From: Bacteroidia bacterium
GTDB taxonomy: Bacteria > Bacteroidota > Bacteroidia > B-17B0 > Aurantibacillaceae
Assembly (NCBI GenBank): GCA_016787705.1
Contig: JAEUTP010000028.1
Location: 1-34,289, forward strand
DNA length: 34,289 nt
Reading direction: 5' to 3'
In this document: positions 1-6,563 of the stretch, in pieces
How positions within the stretch are numbered: the stretch's first letter is position 1
Layout: each line of letters starts with the position of its first letter
Translations under genes and position numbers: made by a program
The notes under the pieces: model-generated
Databases searched by the model: none
The model's input: the letters and a program-made list of their open reading frames with translations, nothing else
Told to the model about the DNA's origin: nothing

Positions 1-102
1 GGCGTTTTGAACCGTATTAATTTTTTCGGCAACGAGGTCGGGAATTTGAATGTCAAAATACTTTTCCCATTCCATTAATAATTCTACACTGTCAAGTCCC
101 AT
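1..102 (-). CDS. Acyl-carrier-protein-like protein, 3' end outside window
   Basis: The minus strand encodes 34 residues starting MGLDSVELLMEWEKYFDI and running off the left edge. The GLDSVEL motif is the phosphopantetheine attachment site of acyl carrier proteins (the Ser carries the arm), and the following acidic helix with IPD fits ACP helix II and the next loop. Helix I of a standard ACP, about 30 residues, is missing. In the same frame only eight codons lie upstream of this ATG before two stops (TAA TAA), right next to the attC-like core at 134-140. The gene is therefore either a short ACP variant that starts at MGLD, which I recall from Bacteroidota, or a 5'-truncated copy cut at a cassette boundary. 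Its position directly after an attC core is where a cassette gene would start. Confidence 0.6.
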   Translation of the reverse strand, partial: MGLDSVELLMEWEKYFDIQIPDLVAEKINTVQNA

Positions 103-133
103 ATTTTTGTCTTGCGGAATGTCCGCTTATTAC

Positions 134-323
134 CCCTAACGTTTTGGAGCTTTGCGTTCGGCGGGCTTTGAAACACTCTGCTTTCTAAACGCACAATGTT
201 TATTAGTTGCCGAACTACTGTACTCTTTTTTGCTTACATGAAAATACAACTTTCTGCGTAGCAGGCAAAATTGTAAGCAAAAAACTTATACGTCCACCCG
301 CTGACGCAAAGGTGCTGTTATGT
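134..323 (-). repeat. attC-like site a (long, about 190 bp)
   Basis: On the plus strand the site begins with TAAC at 137-140 and ends with GCTGTTAT at about 314-321. The arms AGCTTTGCG...GGCGGG (148-164) and CCCGC..CGCAAAGGTGCTG (about 297-317) pair with a few unpaired bases. The outer sequences TAACGTTTTGG and GGTGCTGTTAT match those of the sites at 12023 and 15043. Read on the minus strand it runs from ATAAC to CGTTAGGG, the usual attC direction, which points at the ACP-like gene. The centre, roughly 165-295, is variable, as in long attC sites. Confidence 0.65.
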
Positions 324-426
324 TTCAGTGCGCCCTACTTAGTTTACACAGAGGTACGTGTCCGCCGAACTAAGCGGTTATGTGTCTTTGCGGTTAGTTG
401 GTTACCGAATGTTTCTTTGGAACACA

Positions 427-442
427 GTTTTTAGTTTTTACT
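427..442. repeat. 16-bp inverted repeat partner of 10814-10829
   Basis: GTTTTTAGTTTTTACT here is the exact reverse complement of AGTAAAAACTAAAAAC at 10814-10829. Both copies lie beside the stem-loop family described at 512, so pieces of the same accessory element appear to exist in both orientations. Confidence 0.6.
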
Positions 443-511
443 GCGCGATAGGGAAGGCAATTTGAAAAATTGCTTGTTCTAATAACCACACAGGCGGGGA
501 GGAAATTTTGA

Positions 512-580
512 AAGCTTATTTGGCGCAAAAATAAATTACTTCCTTTAAAAAGAAGCGACCAAATGGGCTTGCAAAATGTG
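512..580. repeat. Stem-loop repeat family, copy A
   Basis: AAGCTTATTTGGCG at 512-525 pairs imperfectly with the stretch around GAAGCGACCAAATGGGCTTG at 552-571. The same arms recur at 15421-15489 (copy B) and in shorter form at 10714-10764 (copy C), each preceded by a GGGGAGGAA-like or GGGGAAGGAA-like purine run. Copies A and B keep both arms nearly identical while their loops differ, which suggests selection on the stem rather than on a coding sequence. Confidence 0.6.
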
Positions 581-591
581 CGGCTGTTTTT

Positions 592-691
592 ACACAGGTC
601 TGTACACTTAGGTCTATGCACACAGGTCAGCAAATTGTGGCGGTTTAGTTGTCTATGCGGTTAGGTCGATATGCATTTAGGTCGACGGTAG
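592..691. repeat. Degenerate short repeats containing AGGTC
   Basis: The motif TTAGGTC or ACAGGTC, followed by a few bases such as TATGCA, recurs about six times with irregular spacing of roughly 13 to 35 bp. Examples are TTAGGTCTATGCA, TTAGGTCGATATGCAT and TTAGGTCGACGG. It runs directly into the 21-bp array. No gene is visible. Confidence 0.5.
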
Positions 692-901
692 CTAGTTTTA
701 CTTTTTTACCTGCTAGTTCTATTGTCACACCTGCTAGTTCTAAAGTTACACTAGCTTGTTTTATTATTACAGTAGCAAGAAATACTTTTGCACCTCCAAA
801 TTATAAGGTTGTACCCACGAGTTCTAAAGTTACATCTTCGAGTTCTAAGGTTGCAGTAGCTCGTTCTAATTTTACACTTCCGAGTTCTAAGAATAGGGAA
901 A
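692..901. repeat. 21-bp tandem repeat array, ten units
   Basis: Ten consecutive 21-bp units fill 692-901 without interruption. The approximate consensus is CGAGTTCTAAAGTTACACTAG. Examples are CTAGTTCTAAAGTTACACTAG (734-754, written here only in part as CTAGTTCTAAAG), CGAGTTCTAAAG (818) and CGAGTTCTAAGG (839). Units differ at several positions, so the array is old or under little constraint. The unit is a multiple of three and open in several frames, giving heptapeptide-repeat ORFs on both strands that probably are not genes. Confidence 0.85.
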
Positions 902-956
902 CGTGTTTTGCTTTTTATCCTTGTTTCTTTGGGGCTGTCCAATAAACTGTGTAAAC

Positions 957-990
957 AAAAGAAAGGGTAGCCGTTTGGCTACCCTTGTCG
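957..990 (-). terminator. Rho-independent terminator of the 1011-1775 gene
   Basis: GGGTAGCC GTTT GGCTACCC at 965-984 forms a perfect 8-bp stem with a 4-nt loop. On the minus strand it is followed by TTTCTTTTGTTT, and it lies 26 bp after the stop of the minus-strand gene ending at 1011. Confidence 0.8.
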
Positions 991-1010
991 TTTTTGATGA
1001 TTTTAAAAGT

Positions 1011-1775
1011 TTATTTCTTAACGACTTTAACAAACTTTATGGCACTTACTTGCCCGTATTCTGCGCTTGTTGCTCCAAATTTTCCTTTGATGTAAGCCTT
1101 TACTGCTTTTGCTAATACGATTAACGCATCGGGGTTTTCGTAAAGGATTTTGTTTCGGGCAATTCTTGCGTTACTTACTTTGGCATAACTTGTATAAGCA
1201 GCAGTATTTACAGTTTTTAAGTTGGCTAACAAGGTTTGTAATGTTGCTACTTTTAATGCTGTTTCTGTTGGGTTATACGCAGGAACCGAAGCTAATAATT
1301 TGATAATCTTATCATAGTGTTCAATAAGATTATCGAAACTTTGTTGAGATACCGAAACTGTTTTCTTTACCGGTAAAGTAGTTTTGTTTGCTATATCTTC
1401 ACTAGGGTCGGTAACAATTCCTGCATCCGCCTTAGTTAATTTAGAACCTTGTACTTTAGCGTTGATTGTTTTAAAGTCCTTAATTGTTTGTTCGGTTGCA
1501 CCAACTGACATTAATGTATTTAATAAACGAGTTGATAAACCTTTTAAGGGTTCAAAAGCAATCTCTCTGCTGTTTGTTGCATTTTTCCAACCGTTGTATT
1601 CGTTTTTAACGTTTGTTAATGCTGTTTGCGCATTGGTAAGAACGGTTTGTAAATTGGTAATTGCTAAACTTGGATTTGATGGTGTATAGTTTGTGCCATA
1701 CGTTACTAATATAGCAATTAAGTGATCGAAATTAGCGGTGTTTTTTGCGTGACCGCTTTCTATATAAGTTGACAT
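1011..1775 (-). CDS. Hypothetical protein with two similar halves
   Basis: The 254-residue product has no signal peptide or membrane segment and is rich in Ala, Thr, Lys and Asn. The N-terminal half (from FDHLIAILVTYGTNYTPSNP, about residue 17) resembles the C-terminal half (from FDNLIEHYDKIIKLLASVPA, about 146). In both, a FDxLI helix is followed by a Pro/Asn loop, a Leu/Thr-rich helix (LQTVLTNAQTALTNVKN against LQTLLANLKTVNTAAYT), an NAR/NSR turn and a GAT segment (SVGATEQ against FGATSAE). This suggests an internal duplication of a helical domain. I recall similar proteins as uncharacterised in Bacteroidota and cannot assign a function. It is monocistronic with its own terminator at 957-990. 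Confidence 0.75.
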   Translation of the reverse strand: MSTYIESGHAKNTANFDHLIAILVTYGTNYTPSNPSLAITNLQTVLTNAQTALTNVKNEYNGWKNATNSREIAFEPLKGLSTRLLNTLMSVGATEQTIKDFKTINAKVQGSKLTKADAGIVTDPSEDIANKTTLPVKKTVSVSQQSFDNLIEHYDKIIKLLASVPAYNPTETALKVATLQTLLANLKTVNTAAYTSYAKVSNARIARNKILYENPDALIVLAKAVKAYIKGKFGATSAEYGQVSAIKFVKVVKK

Positions 1776-2111
1776 GATTTTTAAATTTAATTTGTGAATT
1801 TATTTTTATCGGTGTTCTGCTTTACTTTAAGAAAGCGAGCAAGGAAGAGAAAGAGTTCGGGTGATTCTTTTTTCTTTTTGTGTTTTCAATATATCCGATT
1901 TTTAAGATTTAGGATATATAACGAACGATTATGCCAAACGATATATTAGGATTCTAAAGTTTTGTTAAAACAAATAAGCCACTTTGTAAGTGGCTTGATT
2001 TTGAGAATAAGTGGTAAAGCAACGGCCTCTTAATTTATACCTGACCAAATAGAGATAAGCAACAAAGCATTAAGAAAAGGATTGATTTAATGATCGGAAG
2101 AAATTAATCTG
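1776..2111. other. Intergenic region, 336 bp
   Basis: This holds the upstream region of the minus-strand gene that starts at 1775 and, at 1976-1996, the terminator hairpin of the receptor operon to its right. I see no ORF or RNA gene in the remainder. Confidence 0.5.
1964..1999 (-). terminator. Terminator of the receptor/DUF4249 operon
   Basis: AAGCCACTT TGT AAGTGGCTT at 1976-1996 is a perfect hairpin. On the minus strand it is followed by ATTTGTTTTAAC, a moderately T-rich tract. It lies about 115 bp beyond the stop at 2112. Confidence 0.65.
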
Positions 2112-2966
2112 CTATTTCTTTTTATATCTGAGCATACTACGTGTATAGGCTCCAAAACAACCAAAGCCACCTTGTACATTGGAGTACATGAGGGTTGGTT
2201 CGGCAGGAGGAGGAAAACTGATTCCTACCCCTGAGTAATTTTTAAGCGACTTATAAAAATTGTAATACGTTTGGCTACAATTATAAAGAAAGACATCATA
2301 ATACTCAGTAGAATAATACTGAGTAGAATCAGTTTGATAAAACTTACCAGCCAAAGAACTACTTTCTCCATTATGATTCAGATCGCTATATAGCTCATTA
2401 ATTTGCGTATCGTTAATTATTGTATCAGTTTGACCATTGTAAACAAAACAATGTGATGCAGCTATTCTGTAATAATTTACGCTATTAGCTTCATCGGTAA
2501 AAAAGGCTTTTATTCTATCGCCTGTTTGGTAATTTTCAGTAATGGTTTCTACTGTTACTGTGTTTATGGGAACGGCTGTGAAGGGCACTTGTGTTTCCGC
2601 TGTTGCTACATCACCATTGATTGTTGTTACCGTCATTTTATAAGCTTGCCCGGGTACAATAGGATACGAATTTGTTTTTAATTCGTAATATCCAGTATTT
2701 TGATTAAAAATAAGTTGTGCTGTTCCTTGCGCACTGCTGATCTTTACGGCCGCATCGGAAACCGCCGCCAGGATATCTATTTGATCGCTGCCAAATAAAG
2801 GCGAAGACGACATTAATTTTAAACGGATTACGGAGTCTGTAGGGCATATATACGAATATATCACAGGCAACGATTTTGTTTCGGGTAATTCTACCATCGC
2901 TTCTTTTGTACATGACGGAAACAAAAAGAAACAATTTATTAGTAATATGAAATATATTCTCATCAT
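2112..2966 (-). CDS. DUF4249-type lipoprotein, partner of the TonB-dependent receptor
   Basis: This 284-residue protein starts with a lipoprotein signal: a hydrophobic stretch ending LFPSC, with the lipidated Cys at residue 19. The body, with VIYSYICPTDSVIRLKLMSS and the PVIPGQAYKMTVTT-like segment (YPIVPGQAYKMTV), fits the DUF4249 family of beta-rich outer-membrane lipoproteins. These are routinely encoded just after a TonB-dependent receptor, probably as the surface accessory of the transporter. The ATG directly follows the TAA stop of the receptor at 2967, so the two are translationally coupled. Two ATGs occur in tandem and either could be used. The substrate is unknown. Confidence 0.85.
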   Translation of the reverse strand: MMRIYFILLINCFFLFPSCTKEAMVELPETKSLPVIYSYICPTDSVIRLKLMSSSPLFGSDQIDILAAVSDAAVKISSAQGTAQLIFNQNTGYYELKTNSYPIVPGQAYKMTVTTINGDVATAETQVPFTAVPINTVTVETITENYQTGDRIKAFFTDEANSVNYYRIAASHCFVYNGQTDTIINDTQINELYSDLNHNGESSSLAGKFYQTDSTQYYSTEYYDVFLYNCSQTYYNFYKSLKNYSGVGISFPPPAEPTLMYSNVQGGFGCFGAYTRSMLRYKKK

Positions 2967-5321
2967 TTAAAATTTATAGCTCCATGAAACACTTGGTAAA
3001 ATTGGAAACAAAGATGCTTGCATCAATTTGTTCTTCTTTGAGTTTTGGTCGTAATTTATATAATAGAAGTACGGATTTTGACGACTGTAAACATTATAGA
3101 TACTAAATTCAAAAGAGCGAACACATCGCTTTAATTTTTTATGGAACTGGATGCCAATATCCATTCGATGATATGGAGACATGCGAAAAGAATTCTTTTT
3201 TCCATAATCACCAGCTACGCTGTAAGGCCAAATGCCGTTAGGACTAGGTTGTGATTGTTGTGCGCCTGGAACAGCATGTTGCTCGACTCCATAAGAAGCA
3301 ATCGGTAAAGTAATCGCGTTTCCTGTACCATATACCCAAGTTGCAGAAAGAGTGATGTGATCGTTTATTTTATAGATGCCAACAACAGAAATGTCATGTC
3401 TTCTGTCATAACGTGCCGCGAACCTTTCACCAAAGTTCAATGAATCAAATTGTAACCAAGTCCACGATAAGGTGTAACCAATCCATCCAGTAAATTTTCC
3501 AACTTTTTTTTGGATTAAAAACTCAGCGCCATAACTTAAACCAGTACCTGAAACAACTTTGGTTTGCCAATCGTTTTGTGTTTCGGCATTGCTATTATCA
3601 CCTACATTCAAAAAGTTTGCTCCTTCCTTGTAGTTCAATACATTTTTCATCCATTTGTAATAACCTTCAACGGTAATGGTTACATTTTTGCTAGGTAAGT
3701 CCTTCGCTAAACCTAGAGCTACTTGTTGCGATTGCTGTGGTTTTACTTTGTTGGTCGCGGGCACCCATAAATCTGTTGGTAGCCCAATACCTGTACTAGA
3801 TAATAGGTGTAAATATTGATTCATCATAGCATAGGAGCCTTTCAATGAGAAATCGTTTCCTAACAAATATCTTAAGCTCGCTCTTGGTTCAGGATTAAAG
3901 AAATTATTTCCCTTACTTGAGAAAGCAGAAAGTCGGAAACCAATATTCATTTTAAGTTTGGAAGTCATTCTCCAATCATCTTCAATAAAAATTCCTCCTT
4001 CATAGGTGTCAACGGCCAATGCTTTGCTATTTAACTCACTAGTTGGATCGGAAGCTTTGATAACTAAAGCTTGAGGAATGAAATGATGCCAAGTTGCATT
4101 GGCGCCAAACCTGATATAATGATTAGGTGCGGGTATAAAGTCAAAATTGTATTTTGCACCAAAGTCACGGATGTTAGATACATATTTCATATTGTAATAA
4201 TCACTTCCGTATTTTTCCTGATTCTCAATTCCTAATTTATAATTAGTGAAAATAAACGAGAGGTTTGAAAATAACCGATTATTGAATAAGTGATTCCATC
4301 TCAAAGTGCTTGTTGCATTGCCCCAATTAATTCCAGACATGCTTTCTGAATCCGCCGTCTTTCTTTTCAAATAGAATTTATCTTGGCCAAAATATCCGCT
4401 TAAATACAATCGATTTTTATCATTAAATACGTAATTTATTTTTGCATTTATGTCATAAAAGTAATATCCCAATTTTCCATCTTTGGGAAGAAAAGGAGCA
4501 ACAAGCGCATCTATGTATGTTCTTCTACCCGATATAAGAAATGAACATTTGTTTTTGATAATTGGACCTTCTAGCGTTAAACGAGCAGCAATAAGGCCAA
4601 TACCAGCCTCTCCATGAATCTTTTCTTTATTGCCATCTTTCATTTGAAGATCAATTACAGACGAAAGCCTACCTCCGTATCTTGCAGGAAAACCTCCTTT
4701 GATTAACTCCACACTTTTTAACGCATCACCATTAAATACAGAAAAGAAACCAAATAAATGATTAGCATTGTATACTGGAGCTTCGTCCAAAATAATTAAG
4801 TTTTGATCGGGACCACCGCCACGAACGTAAATACCTGTACTTCCTTCACTTCCCTTTTGCACACCTGGCATTAATTGAATTACTTTTAAAACATCCTTTT
4901 CTCCCATTAAAGCGGGAATTTGTTTAATCTGTTCGATAGGTATGTCAACGCTACTCATTTGAGTTTCTTCGCTTATCTTTCTAGTTTGTTCAGCACTTAC
5001 AGTAACTTCCTGAAGGTCTTCAGCTCCCAGTTCAACATTGAAACTTATATTTTTATCCAAATAGAAACTGATTTTTTTTGCTTTAAAACCGACATAACTA
5101 AAAATCACTTCAACTGAATCTTTTGGTAATGTAATAGAGTAGAAACCGTAATTATTTGAAGCTGTTCCAGCTTTTAATTTTGGAACGTAAACTGTAACGC
5201 CTGGAAGATTTTCCTTACTTCCTTTTTCGCTTATATAACCGCTTATCGTAAATTTATTTTGCGCATAAATACCCTGAAAGAGCATTAAAAATAAAAACAG
5301 ATAACGGATTTTTAAGATCAT
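2967..5321 (-). CDS. TonB-dependent receptor with N-terminal carboxypeptidase-regulatory-like domain
   Basis: The 784-residue product has a signal peptide ending IYAQ (about residue 20). A carboxypeptidase-regulatory-like beta-sandwich follows (FTISGYISEKGSKENLPGVTVYV, residues 24-105). The plug domain (about 115-230) contains GIYVRGGGPDQNLIILDEAP and GGFPARYGGRLSSVIDL, typical of Bacteroidota TonB receptors. The rest is a 22-strand-type barrel with Tyr/Asn-rich segments ending WSYKF, an aromatic C-terminus as expected for BAM insertion. It imports a ligand across the outer membrane using TonB-ExbBD energy; the ligand cannot be read from sequence. It is followed without a gap by the DUF4249 gene, and no sigma/anti-sigma pair is next to it, so it is not an obvious ECF-regulated SusC type. 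Confidence 0.92.
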   Translation of the reverse strand: MILKIRYLFLFLMLFQGIYAQNKFTISGYISEKGSKENLPGVTVYVPKLKAGTASNNYGFYSITLPKDSVEVIFSYVGFKAKKISFYLDKNISFNVELGAEDLQEVTVSAEQTRKISEETQMSSVDIPIEQIKQIPALMGEKDVLKVIQLMPGVQKGSEGSTGIYVRGGGPDQNLIILDEAPVYNANHLFGFFSVFNGDALKSVELIKGGFPARYGGRLSSVIDLQMKDGNKEKIHGEAGIGLIAARLTLEGPIIKNKCSFLISGRRTYIDALVAPFLPKDGKLGYYFYDINAKINYVFNDKNRLYLSGYFGQDKFYLKRKTADSESMSGINWGNATSTLRWNHLFNNRLFSNLSFIFTNYKLGIENQEKYGSDYYNMKYVSNIRDFGAKYNFDFIPAPNHYIRFGANATWHHFIPQALVIKASDPTSELNSKALAVDTYEGGIFIEDDWRMTSKLKMNIGFRLSAFSSKGNNFFNPEPRASLRYLLGNDFSLKGSYAMMNQYLHLLSSTGIGLPTDLWVPATNKVKPQQSQQVALGLAKDLPSKNVTITVEGYYKWMKNVLNYKEGANFLNVGDNSNAETQNDWQTKVVSGTGLSYGAEFLIQKKVGKFTGWIGYTLSWTWLQFDSLNFGERFAARYDRRHDISVVGIYKINDHITLSATWVYGTGNAITLPIASYGVEQHAVPGAQQSQPSPNGIWPYSVAGDYGKKNSFRMSPYHRMDIGIQFHKKLKRCVRSFEFSIYNVYSRQNPYFYYINYDQNSKKNKLMQASLFPILPSVSWSYKF

Positions 5322-5405
5322 TATGACTAAACGTTACATATTCATTTTTATTGTGAAATCGCTGTTATTAGAACAATTTTCATATGACAATTTCGTTAAT
5401 TAGTA

Positions 5406-6044
5406 ATGAAAAAGCTTTTCTTTTTTTGTGTGATGTTAATCATTTACCTTGATGTTTGGTCTCAGGGTAAATTAAAACCTCAATGTAAATTTGGGCTTAA
5501 ATTAGGTTTAGGAATGAATACTATTACGGGCTTTCCCTTAAAAACTCATCCAAAACCTGCCTTGATGGGTGGAATGTGGGTTCAGATAAAAATAAGTAAA
5601 AGTTGGACCATGCAGGCTGAACTATATGAACTTGGGAAAGGAACTGGTGGAGGCCGTCGAGGTTATGGCGATTATTTATTACGCCTCTCTTACTTTGAAG
5701 TCCCGATCCTCTTTCAATATAACAAGAAAAAGGGTTACGTTGAATTTGGTCCCGCATTAGCAGCATTGGTTAATACCGGGGAATATACTGACAGAGCAGC
5801 GTTCCCTTTTCAAACAGACCTTTATCCCTTTAGTAATAAAGACTTCACATTTAATCTGGGTGCAGGTTTCGTAGTTAAAGAAAAATGGTTTGTAGGATTG
5901 CGATTGAGCCACTCCCTTCTTCCTGTTCGAAAACAATTACCGGGAGCTTCTCATCAAGTTTACAATAGAAGTATAGTTCTTATGGTTAGCCGTCAAATAA
6001 GCTTTAAAGCCTCAAGAAACAAACAATCGGAAGGCATCGAGTAA
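5406..6044 (+). CDS. Outer-membrane beta-barrel protein (porin-like)
   Basis: The 212-residue protein has a signal peptide (KKLFFFCVMLIIYLDVWSQG, cleavage near WSQ). It continues with alternating beta-strands such as FGLKLGLGMNTITGF, SWTMQAELYELGKG, LSYFEVPILFQYNKKKGYVEFGPAL and FNLGAGFVVKEKWFVGLRLSHSL. This is the usual pattern of the OMP_b-brl/PorT-like small barrel family of Bacteroidota. It is transcribed divergently from the TonB receptor, with only 84 bp between the starts, so the promoters overlap and regulation may be shared. The exact role is unknown. Confidence 0.82.
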   Translation: MKKLFFFCVMLIIYLDVWSQGKLKPQCKFGLKLGLGMNTITGFPLKTHPKPALMGGMWVQIKISKSWTMQAELYELGKGTGGGRRGYGDYLLRLSYFEVPILFQYNKKKGYVEFGPALAALVNTGEYTDRAAFPFQTDLYPFSNKDFTFNLGAGFVVKEKWFVGLRLSHSLLPVRKQLPGASHQVYNRSIVLMVSRQISFKASRNKQSEGIE

Positions 6045-6088
6045 AATGGCAGTAAGTACTTTGTCTAGGTTACTTCACTACCATGCTG

Positions 6089-6137
6089 CCGCAGGCTTGC
6101 ACCGTGACTGAGTGGAACGAGAGGTGCAAAGCACACA
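6089..6137. repeat. Hairpin repeat related to those at 10618 and 19139
   Basis: GCTTGCACC...TGACTGAGTGGAACGAGAGGTGCAAAG matches the layout of the hairpins at 10618-10664 (TATGCGC...GACTGAGCGG..CGAGATGCGC) and 19139-19190 (TTGCGC...GATTGAGCGGAGCGAGATGCGC). The outer stem changes in a compensated way (GCACC/GGTGC against GCGC/GCGC) while the TGAGxGGA..CGAGA core is kept. Confidence 0.55.
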
Positions 6138-6177
6138 AGTGTTATTGTGATAACAATAACTTTTGTGACCTTATTAG

Positions 6178-6345
6178 AAGTGAAAGCGGATGAACAAAAT
6201 GCCGTGATTGTCTGAACGCATTTTGTTTATTGGCTGAAACTTTTCCGTTAGGGATAGAAGCGGTTATCCTTTTTATAGCAAAGAATGTGCGAAAGAATAA
6301 AAAGATAAAAGCGAATAGCGCGGACCGAAGGGAACGGCATAATAT
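6178..6345. repeat. Structured intergenic repeat element
   Basis: AACAAAATGC (6194-6203) pairs with GCATTTTGTT (6219-6228). After it comes GTTAGGGATAGAAGCGGTTATCC, then GCGAATAGCGCGGACCGAAGGG (6312-6333). I recall this AGGGATAGAAGCGG...ATAGCGCGGACC arrangement as a multi-copy intergenic element of Bacteroidota; that is memory, not a search. No ORF of note crosses it. Confidence 0.4.
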
Positions 6346-6404
6346 TTTTGATAGTAACAAATATTTTAGTTATTTTTAGTGTGCAATGTTGAAAGACATT
6401 GAAA

Positions 6405-6486
6405 TCACGGTGTGGTGGAACGGTAGACACGTTGGTTTGTCAAACCAATGCCTAAAAGCGTACGGGTTCGAGTCCCGTTACCGATT
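6405..6486 (+). tRNA. Class II (Leu-type body) tRNA-like gene with anticodon GTC
   Basis: The body is leucine-like: TGGTGGAACGGTAGACACG is the D-arm region, TTGGT/ACCAA (6432-6436/6444-6448) is the anticodon stem, TGCCTAAAAGCGTA resembles a long variable arm, and ACGGG TTCGAGT CCCGT (6462-6478) is a perfect T arm. The 7-nt loop TTGTCAA places GTC (Asp) at the anticodon, which does not fit a Leu body. The acceptor stem is irregular: CGGTG pairs with TACCG, but the outer two pairs fail unless CA (6406-6407) is bulged and AT (6404-6405) pairs with AT. The discriminator would be T, not the A73 needed by LeuRS. No CCA is encoded. It could be a decayed tRNA-Leu, an unusual tRNA, or an integration relic. 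Confidence 0.6.
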
Positions 6487-6513
6487 ATTATCTCTTTATA
6501 AGAGTCAAAATAT

Positions 6514-6550
6514 AAAAGCCCCCTTAATTATTTAAGAGGGCTTTCTTTTA
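6514..6550. terminator. Bidirectional terminator between the tRNA-like gene and the defence operon
   Basis: AAAGCCCCCTTAA TTAT TTAAGAGGGCTTT (6514-6543) forms a long stem flanked by TATA on the left and CTTTTAATTT on the right. It can stop transcription of the tRNA-like gene from the left and of the minus-strand operon from the right. Confidence 0.8.
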
Positions 6551-6563
6551 ATTTAATTTTTAT

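Noticed and set aside
692..901. CRISPR array
   Set aside because: Units are directly adjacent 21-mers with no spacers, and no cas gene is in the window.
649..945. ORFs on both strands over the 21-bp repeats (649-945 plus, 751-942 minus)
   Set aside because: They are open because the unit is a multiple of three without stops. The two strands give equally plausible repeat peptides, and neither has a start context or a recognisable domain.
6405..6486. Ordinary tRNA-Asp
   Set aside because: The body has a long variable arm and leucine-type D arm, the discriminator is not G73 and the acceptor stem is irregular.
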